Source: JBBTVP01 sp038063175
GTDB lineage: Bacteria > Patescibacteriota > Minisyncoccia > UBA6257 > 1-14-0-10-40-38
NCBI GenBank assembly: GCA_038063175.1
Contig: JBBTVP010000027.1
Span: forward strand, 1 to 9,411
Reading direction: 5' to 3'
DNA: 9,411 bases
In this document: positions 4,467-9,411 of the stretch, piece by piece
How positions within the stretch are numbered: the first letter of the stretch is position 1
Layout of the letters: each line of letters begins with the position of its first letter
Made by a program: the position numbers and the translations under genes
The notes under the pieces: model-generated
Told to the model about the DNA's origin: nothing
Database searches by the model: none
The model's input: the letters and a program-made list of their open reading frames with translations, nothing else

Positions 4467-5681
4467 TTATGGTTCGTAGCAATTACGGATACGGATGAGC
4501 GATCCGTCAGCAAGCTCCGCACACACTTCGTTGTACTCTTGCCAGTTTCCTTGGTTGGGGCACTGCGGAGGGTTTGGAAGCGCCGAACAGTTCAAGTGGC
4601 TTGATGCCTCTGCGGTGGTGATGCCATTCCATTGCGCTATGTAGTTTTCATAATCCGCTTTGACTTCTAATTCATTCCCCTGTTGTTGGGCTGGTATCGG
4701 AGTGCAGAAACAACCCGCGCCAGCGCTTGAAGCGCAATATTCATCCGGATCGGGACATGTAGCGTTAGCGTCACACACAGGAGGGCTGACACCATCCCAA
4801 TCAGAAGGAGTTACGCAACCTCCTGGCGGTGGTGGCGGGTCAACATCGCAATCATGGTCAACGAGGGGGTCGAGCACGCACTGGCATGACGCGCACACGG
4901 TCTGGGTGTCTACCGGGGGGACATTTGCGTTCGGGTCGTGGTTGCAGATAAACGATGCGTTACGGCATTGGCCTTGGGGGCCACCAGTCGGATCGCACGC
5001 TTCCTGGGTTGCGTTGAATGTCGCATCGCCACAGGTTGAAGCGCACCCTCCACAGTCAGCACAGCAATTTTCTCCAAGGTCGCATATGCCATCTCCGCAC
5101 GCCTGCCCACTGCTACTCGATGGATTAACGCAATTTCCTACCCAACAGACCAGTCCTGCGGGACAAGTGGCATCTGGGCAATTCGAACAATTTTCTCCAG
5201 GATCTATCTGTCCATTGGGACAGGTATTGGCCTTTTGCGAACCGGTTGTAAGCGAGAGCCATGTGTAGCGGTCCCGCCACTCCATGGAATCTCCAGAATC
5301 TGTAATTGAAAGCACCTGATCGTTGCTGCCGCTCACGGGAGAGTTTCCGCTCCCCGGTGCGAAAGATTTTATTGCGCCAGAGATAAAGAAGTTTCCTAAA
5401 AGATCAAGCGCGGCGGTGGCGCTCTGCCCAGAGGCGAGCCCGATTCCCACAAAACCATCAACGGAAAGCCCAATTCCCGCCCCGGATCCTCCGAGCACCG
5501 CAGCGTTCACCACGAGTCCACCTTCTTTTTTCTGGGTGAGATCGCTGTTATTGAGTGCGGCAGTGAGTGATGCTTGGGGGGCAGGCAAAGAAGGTTCGGT
5601 GAAGCTGTACGCGACGAGCGATCCAGAGAATACGAGCGCACTTACAATCGGAATGATGAAAGATTTTATGGATGTGTTCAT
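4467..5681 (-). CDS. Cys-rich surface protein, third paralogue of the operon
   Basis: A 404-residue exported protein. An N-terminal hydrophobic stretch (about 7-27) is followed by the core shared with the two upstream genes: LTQKKEGGLVVN (48-59), GLSVDGFVGIGL, LDLLGNFFISGAI (92-104), and VLSITDSGDSMEW with TWLSL (123-144). Residues 154-326 are an insertion with 26 cysteines, including CPNGQIDPGENCSNC and CGDGICDLGENCCADC, which resemble the CGDGxCxxGExC repeats of secreted bacterial proteins. The C-terminus has four cysteines (365, 374, 387, 401) and ends NCYEP, as in its paralogues. The dense cysteines imply disulfides outside the cytoplasm. It starts 12 nt after the previous stop, with no recognisable Shine-Dalgarno site. 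Function unknown; an extracellular structural or adhesive part is the most likely role. Confidence 0.85.
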   Translation of the reverse strand: MNTSIKSFIIPIVSALVFSGSLVAYSFTEPSLPAPQASLTAALNNSDLTQKKEGGLVVNAAVLGGSGAGIGLSVDGFVGIGLASGQSATAALDLLGNFFISGAIKSFAPGSGNSPVSGSNDQVLSITDSGDSMEWRDRYTWLSLTTGSQKANTCPNGQIDPGENCSNCPDATCPAGLVCWVGNCVNPSSSSGQACGDGICDLGENCCADCGGCASTCGDATFNATQEACDPTGGPQGQCRNASFICNHDPNANVPPVDTQTVCASCQCVLDPLVDHDCDVDPPPPPGGCVTPSDWDGVSPPVCDANATCPDPDEYCASSAGAGCFCTPIPAQQQGNELEVKADYENYIAQWNGITTAEASSHLNCSALPNPPQCPNQGNWQEYNEVCAELADGSLIRIRNCYEP

Positions 5682-5693
5682 GGGTAGGGGTGG

Positions 5694-6257
5694 TTACGGC
5701 TCTCGGCAGATGCGGAGCCACGCAGAGTAGTTACTGTTCGCCATGCAAAATAGCTCATATTCCTCGAGTCCAAATGCGGCACAGGGGAGCGGAGCGGAAG
5801 CAGAACAGTTATAATCAGCGCTGAAGTCTCCCATGATAGAAATCCATCCCGGACCTTTCCAGATCATTTTCCCAGCTGCTCTTGTGAGCACATCCTTATC
5901 CTCACCCGTATCTCCGGTAGGTTCAATCACGCCAGAAATCGCAAGGTTGCCGTGGAGGTTCAACTGTTCTCCGCTAAAGGCCGGTTGTGCAAGGTGCGGC
6001 CCGATAAACACGATTCCCTCTCCGGGCGCATTTTTTTCTACCACAAGCCCGAGAAGATTCGGTACGTTCAAGTTGAGTCCCAGCCCACCTAATTTTGTTT
6101 GCCACTCAAAAGGAGTGATTGGAGCTCCCATAAACTGACCAGGAGGATCTTGCGTGGGAGCTTGCTGTGCCTGTACCGCAAGCCATCCTACAACAATGGC
6201 GCTCAAGCCAATGGCTATTCCGCGGGCAATGGTACGCTTGAGATGTGAAGGCATCAT
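5694..6257 (-). CDS. Anchored surface protein, second paralogue of the operon
   Basis: A 187-residue exported protein, the smallest of three tandem paralogues. A basic N-terminus (HLKRTIARG) precedes a hydrophobic segment (about 12-30). The core follows the family pattern: WQTKLGGLGLNLN (52-64), LLGLVVEKN, LNLHGNLAISGVI (99-111), and DVLTRAAGKMIW with GWISIM (122-142). The C-terminal module has cysteines 151, 159, 171 and 184, with YELFC and a final RICREP. The chosen ATG at 6257 overlaps the preceding stop as ATGA, which fits coupled translation; an ATG at 6275 gives six more residues and is possible. No Shine-Dalgarno site is evident for either. Function unknown; compared with the next gene it lacks the Cys-rich insertion and may represent the minimal unit. 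Confidence 0.85.
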   Translation of the reverse strand: MMPSHLKRTIARGIAIGLSAIVVGWLAVQAQQAPTQDPPGQFMGAPITPFEWQTKLGGLGLNLNVPNLLGLVVEKNAPGEGIVFIGPHLAQPAFSGEQLNLHGNLAISGVIEPTGDTGEDKDVLTRAAGKMIWKGPGWISIMGDFSADYNCSASAPLPCAAFGLEEYELFCMANSNYSAWLRICREP

Positions 6258-6973
6258 GGGATTGGTTTTACGCATGCGCGATACGCTTTTCGGTATTGCC
6301 ACGCCCAGTGTGTGGCTGAAGGCGGAAGGTTACAGGAAGTGCTCACTTCATTTCCGTATTCACTTCCGTACTGCGCCCATGGATTCGGACCAGCGGTAGG
6401 ACACTGCGGAAAGTATGTGGCGCACACGGCCCCCGGGCGTCTGATGTCAACGCGCTGGATAGTCATCCATGCCTTATCGTCACTCCACGTCATTGCATCT
6501 CCATTCTGACTTATAGTGAGGACTTCACCGGGATTACCGGTTGTGGGATTTGGAGCAATAGGATCCGAAACAGTAGGCACCGCAATAAGTCCATCAATTT
6601 TGAAATCGCCTGGGGCGATCCCCTGAATCCCATCTATCGAAAGTTTTTCTGAAGGGGCGGTATCGCCAATTTTTATACATCCATCACGGCTGTTTAGGTT
6701 ACAAGGTCCATTTCCCCCTCCTAGCACATCGTCTCCATATATAATGAGACCTAGCTGGGGCGCCAAGGCAGGATTAGTATTCAGACGGAGACCGCCCCCT
6801 TTCAACTGGGGGCCGTTGCCTGTGTTGAGAGGGGCGACAACTCCGGGGACGATCGTGGGTTGGTTGTTAGTAATCTGGGGGGCAAACCACGCTCCTTCTA
6901 CTACCATAAATCCAACAGTAAGGAACGCGGCGACTGCAGCGAACTGGGCCCACGTTACTAGAGTTTTATTCAT
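6254..6973 (-). CDS. Anchored surface protein, first paralogue of the operon
   Basis: A 239-residue exported protein. A hydrophobic stretch (about 9-26) near the N-terminus lacks the type IV pilin processing site. The family core follows: PQLKGGGLRLNTN (55-67), LGLIIYGD, a short segment with two cysteines (C91, C99), KLSIDGI and DFKIDGLI (110-130), and PGEVLTISQNGDAMTW with AWMTI (148-172). The C-terminal module carries cysteines 184, 191, 214 and 234, with NEVSTSC and a final ACVKPIP. The alternating pattern of short hydrophobic beta strands and GD/DG turns resembles phage tail-fibre-like beta folds, but no named domain is certain. The ATG lies 2 nt after the upstream small membrane protein, and its stop overlaps the next start. 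Function unknown; surface-exposed structural role inferred. Confidence 0.85.
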   Translation of the reverse strand: MNKTLVTWAQFAAVAAFLTVGFMVVEGAWFAPQITNNQPTIVPGVVAPLNTGNGPQLKGGGLRLNTNPALAPQLGLIIYGDDVLGGGNGPCNLNSRDGCIKIGDTAPSEKLSIDGIQGIAPGDFKIDGLIAVPTVSDPIAPNPTTGNPGEVLTISQNGDAMTWSDDKAWMTIQRVDIRRPGAVCATYFPQCPTAGPNPWAQYGSEYGNEVSTSCNLPPSATHWAWQYRKAYRACVKPIP

Positions 6974-6975
6974 CG

Positions 6976-7197
6976 CTATTTCTTTTTTCCTAGCCGAGCC
7001 ACATCTTCTTTCACTCCCTCAAAAATAGCAGTTTGAGTTTCAATAGGGAGAGGGTCAGACTCCATTCGCTCAATGAGTTCTTCTTTGGTGAGACCACCAT
7101 ACTTTTCGCGGGATGAAAAAAAGTACCACACAATTGCAAGGAGTATGACGAGCGCCACGGCGATGAGGATGAAAGTACGTTTCTCGGAGTGGCTCAT
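6976..7197 (-). CDS. Small single-pass membrane protein, first gene of the surface operon
   Basis: A 73-residue protein, not recognised by family. MSHSEKR is followed by one long transmembrane helix (8-27) ending in aromatics (WYFF), then a charged segment with SSREKYGGLTKEELIERMESDPL and a basic end (ARLGKKK). The charge pattern does not decide the orientation. It starts the tight minus-strand operon: its TAG stop is 2 nt before the next ATG. There is no Shine-Dalgarno site; an extended -10 lies 7 nt before the ATG, suggesting a leaderless or very short-leader message. A 99-residue reading from 7275 is rejected because it would run through the promoter region. It could anchor, stabilise or assist export of the surface proteins, but this rests only on context. 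Confidence 0.75.
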   Translation of the reverse strand: MSHSEKRTFILIAVALVILLAIVWYFFSSREKYGGLTKEELIERMESDPLPIETQTAIFEGVKEDVARLGKKK

Positions 7198-7204
7198 AAA
7201 GGCG

Positions 7205-7243
7205 TATATAGCATATAGTAGGCGAATTCGTCGTAAGATACAA
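7205..7243 (-). promoter_or_regulatory. Promoter region of the surface-protein operon
   Basis: Two overlapping minus-strand options exist. An extended -10 (TGCTATATA, 7205-7213) ends 7 nt before the ATG at 7197 and would give a leaderless message. Alternatively TTGTAT (7238-7243), a 17-nt spacer and TACTAT (7215-7220) would give a leader of about 10 nt. Either explains the missing ribosome site. Confidence 0.5.
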
Positions 7244-7250
7244 AAGTGCT

Positions 7251-7259
7251 TGTGGATAA
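7251..7259 (-). promoter_or_regulatory. Second perfect DnaA-box-like site
   Basis: The minus strand reads TTATCCACA, identical to the site upstream of nrdJ, just upstream of the surface-operon promoter. The gap between recG and the operon (7198-7334) holds no other gene. Function as a DnaA site is inferred. Confidence 0.4.
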
Positions 7260-7334
7260 AGGCATGAGAAAGCAAGACATAGAATTCCTATTCTATAATG
7301 AAGGCAACACGAATTCGATCTATTGGTCGGTCCG

Positions 7335-9411
7335 TTATTCTAGGTGGACAGATCGTTCAAACGATCCAACCCTTTCGGCAATTAGGGGATAACTCTTTAA
7401 TGTAGGGTCGCCCTCGATAACCGAAAGAGCTCCCTCCCGCGCGGCTTTGATGAGGCGGATGTCGCTAAGAGCCCCCATGGTAAGGTCTGGCATACCCGTC
7501 TGCTTATCTCCTAAAAATTCTCCAGGTCCCCGCATGGCGAGGTCAAGTTCTGCAAGCTCGAAACCATTTTTTGCTTTCACGAGCGCGGCCAATCGTTCCT
7601 CGCCAGTTCCGCGCTCGTCGGTCGTAAATAGCAAACAGTAGGATTGATGTTCTCCTCTCCCGATTCTGCCTCGTAGTTGATAGAGCTGGGCGAGTCCAAA
7701 CCGTTCCGCGCCTTCGACTACCATTATAGAAGCGTTTGGCACGTCGACGCCGACTTCAATGACCGAGGTTGCGACGAGGATATCGGTTTTTCCATCTCTA
7801 AAATCTTTCATCACCTGTTCCTTTATTGTCTTTCCGGCAGAGCCGGATCCCTCGGCCGCACCGGCACGGGCTAGGCCGGCTTTGCCGGACATCTTTCCGT
7901 GGAGTTTTGCGACGCGGAGATCGGGAAAAACTTCATTCGCGAGTTTCGTGTATTCCGCCTCGACCGCCTTGACCTCGTCCCAGTCGTATTTAACAGATGA
8001 CTGAGGGCTCACAACGAACGACTGATCAACAGTCAGCTCCGCGTCATCAGTCGCAAGCCGTGCATCGTTCGTTGTCTCTGCGATGCGGGGGCAAATCACA
8101 AACGCCTGCCGTCCCAAGGCGATTTCTTTTCGAATGAATCCGTAGGCATCTTTGCGTTTTTCCGGCGGTACCACCCGCGTCATAATCGGCTTTCGCCCTT
8201 TCGGAAGTTCGGTGATGAGCGAAACGTCTAAATCTCCGAAGATGGTGAGGGAGAGCGTGCGTGGTATCGGAGTCGCGCTCATCGAGAGGAAGTGCGGAAT
8301 CTTCAATGTTTTTTCCCCGTTTGTTTTCAAGAGCTTTGCTCGTTCAGCAACTCCGAAGCGGTGCTGCTCGTCTACGATAACGAGCGAAAGGTTTGGGAAT
8401 GCAATGTTTTTCTGGATGAGTGCGTGGGTTCCCACGGTAATCCCTGGGCTGCCGGTTTGGATTATGCGCGCTACTCCCTTACGATCAGTTGCTTTCTGCG
8501 AACCAGTCACGAGATGAATGGGGATGTTCCAATCCGTGAGGAGCGAACCAAAAATAGCGGTGAGGGTTTCATAGTGTTGCCGCGCAAGAATTTCAGTTGG
8601 CGCCATGAACGCTGCCTGGGTTCCCCTGCGGGCGGCCGCAATCGCGGAAAACGCGGCGATTACGGTTTTCCCTGATCCCACGTCTCCCTGGAGGAGCCGG
8701 TTCATTGGGTTTGGTTTTGCAATGTCCGCCAATATTTCCCGGAGACTTTGTTCCTGGGATTCAGTGAGGGTGAAGGGAAGCGCCTCGCGGAGCCGGCGCT
8801 CATCTTCAGAAAAGAGCGCGAGTGCTTCTGCAGATTCCTTCGCGAGTTCTGACCGGAGTTTCAAATTGAGAATCTGGAGAAGAAAAAGATCCTCGAAGGC
8901 AAACCGGTCGCGGGCGCGTTTTGCGTCTTCGAACGATGTGGGGAAGTGGATGTCGCGGAGCGCGCGGTCAAGAGACGGCATCGCATATCTCGTGAGAATT
9001 TCTCCGGGGATAAAATCTTCTGTGCGGGGAATCACTTCAAGAATCGGCTTTACCAGGTAGCGGAGCCCTCTCGAGGTAAGCCCTTTTGTTTCCGGATAAA
9101 CCGGGATGAGTCCTCCCGTGTGGCGCATGAGGTTTCCGCTCCGGACGAGTTCGTAGGAAGGGTTCGAGAGGTAACTTGCCCCTTTTCCTATGGAAACTTT
9201 CCCCGCAAGGTTTACTTCAGAACCAGGGCGGAGAATTTTTCCGACGTACGGCTGGTTGAACCAGACGGCTTTCACGCCGCCGGTCGCGTCAGTCACCACC
9301 GCTTCCGTAACTGTCATGTTTCTTCGCCAGGTGCGCCGGAGTTCGACTGTGCGGACGGTTCCACGGACTGTTGCTGGTTGATTCGGGGTGAGCGCCGCAA
9401 TGGGAATTATT
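7335..9411 (-). CDS. recG: ATP-dependent DNA helicase RecG, missing the N-terminal end
   Basis: Unwinds and regresses stalled replication forks and branched DNA. The frame is open to the right edge, so the true start lies outside; 691 codons are visible and an in-frame ATG at 9317 is internal. Upstream of that ATG the frame reads PNQPATVRGTVRTVELRRTWRRN, part of the OB-fold wedge domain, continuing with TDATGGVKAVWFNQPY. Helicase motifs, numbered from the ATG at 9317: GDVGSGKT (211-218, Walker A), APTEILARQH, VDEQHRFG (315-322), SATPIPRTL (347-355), VATSVIEVGVDVPNAS (515-530), and QLRGRIGRG (547-555). The C-terminal region GFELAELDLAMRGPGEFLGDKQTG is typical of RecG. Two extra segments, at about 415-445 and 477-495, are absent from the E. 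coli protein and are encoded by palindromic DNA. The gene ends with no clear terminator. Confidence 0.97.
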   Translation of the reverse strand, partial: IIPIAALTPNQPATVRGTVRTVELRRTWRRNMTVTEAVVTDATGGVKAVWFNQPYVGKILRPGSEVNLAGKVSIGKGASYLSNPSYELVRSGNLMRHTGGLIPVYPETKGLTSRGLRYLVKPILEVIPRTEDFIPGEILTRYAMPSLDRALRDIHFPTSFEDAKRARDRFAFEDLFLLQILNLKLRSELAKESAEALALFSEDERRLREALPFTLTESQEQSLREILADIAKPNPMNRLLQGDVGSGKTVIAAFSAIAAARRGTQAAFMAPTEILARQHYETLTAIFGSLLTDWNIPIHLVTGSQKATDRKGVARIIQTGSPGITVGTHALIQKNIAFPNLSLVIVDEQHRFGVAERAKLLKTNGEKTLKIPHFLSMSATPIPRTLSLTIFGDLDVSLITELPKGRKPIMTRVVPPEKRKDAYGFIRKEIALGRQAFVICPRIAETTNDARLATDDAELTVDQSFVVSPQSSVKYDWDEVKAVEAEYTKLANEVFPDLRVAKLHGKMSGKAGLARAGAAEGSGSAGKTIKEQVMKDFRDGKTDILVATSVIEVGVDVPNASIMVVEGAERFGLAQLYQLRGRIGRGEHQSYCLLFTTDERGTGEERLAALVKAKNGFELAELDLAMRGPGEFLGDKQTGMPDLTMGALSDIRLIKAAREGALSVIEGDPTLKSYPLIAERVGSFERSVHLE
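7833..7889. repeat. 57-bp palindromic in-frame insertion in recG
   Basis: The outer arms TCCGGCAGAGCCGG (7833-7846) and CCGGCTTTGCCGGA (7876-7889) are inverted copies with one mismatch, around a GC-rich centre that is itself partly self-complementary. The element is exactly 19 codons and adds an A/G/S-rich segment between LHGKM and KTIKEQ of RecG, where E. coli RecG has no equivalent. Confidence 0.6.
8011..8075. repeat. 65-bp imperfect palindrome in recG
   Basis: ACAACGAACGACTGAT (8011-8026) returns as its inverted complement in two blocks, ATCAGT (8046-8051) and TCGTTCGTTGT (8065-8075), separated by 13 unmatched bases. It encodes most of an extra segment (residues about 415-436) in the second helicase domain. 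It is unrelated in sequence to the other recG palindrome. Confidence 0.5.

Noticed and set aside
4660..5268. 202-codon plus-strand frame rich in S, P, Q and G
   Set aside because: Antisense to the Cys-rich paralogue; the composition is explained by complementing Cys/Gly/Pro codons.
6254..6973. Type IV pilin-like identity for the anchored surface proteins
   Set aside because: The N-termini lack the G/A-F-T-x-x-E processing motif and the hydrophobic stretch does not start right after a short leader.
7294..7299. Perfect TATAAT on the plus strand
   Set aside because: No acceptable -35 or extended -10 upstream, and only a roughly 35-codon frame follows, antisense to the recG 3' end.
1..9411. CRISPR array, insertion sequence or prophage genes
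   Set aside because: No regularly spaced repeats, transposase or phage structural genes were seen on either strand.

Overview
The window most likely comes from a small, host-associated bacterium of the Candidate Phyla Radiation (Patescibacteria, Parcubacteria-like). This is inferred from secreted proteins with GW-type repeats and Cys-rich modules behind single N-terminal anchors, a B12-dependent ribonucleotide reductase, tRNAs without encoded CCA, and short intergenic spaces. No rRNA or other phylogenetic marker is present, so the placement is a judgement. Base composition is about half G+C by eye, except for a clearly AT-richer homing endonuclease gene.

Layout, left to right. (1) 1-1034, minus: the N-terminal half of a class II ribonucleotide reductase (nrdJ), cut by the left edge, with a perfect DnaA-box-like site about 94 nt upstream. 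(2) 1271-2165: a divergent tRNA pair, tRNA-Phe(GAA) on minus and tRNA-His(GTG) on plus, with a two-motif LAGLIDADG endonuclease between them whose stop codon lies inside tRNA-Phe. (3) 2166-3015: a hairpin-rich stretch with two related two-hairpin modules and two small minus-strand genes of unknown function, one with a clear promoter, Shine-Dalgarno site and terminator. (4) 3082-7197, minus: a compact five-gene unit that appears to build an extracellular protein set. It has a 73-residue membrane anchor protein, three tandem paralogues sharing a beta-rich core and a four-cysteine C-terminus, and a large protein with GW repeats, a Calx-beta domain, a Cys-rich linker and a PKD-like domain. (5) 7335-9411, minus: recG, cut by the right edge, with two palindromic in-frame insertions in its second helicase domain.

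DNA replication and repair genes (nrdJ, recG) flank a surface-protein operon and a tRNA/mobile-gene segment. Nearly everything is on the minus strand; only tRNA-His reads plus. The least ordinary items are the three-paralogue surface operon, the endonuclease gene that borrows its stop codon from a tRNA, the palindromic insertions in recG, and the duplicated hairpin module behind tRNA-His. No intergenic gap exceeds about 240 bases.
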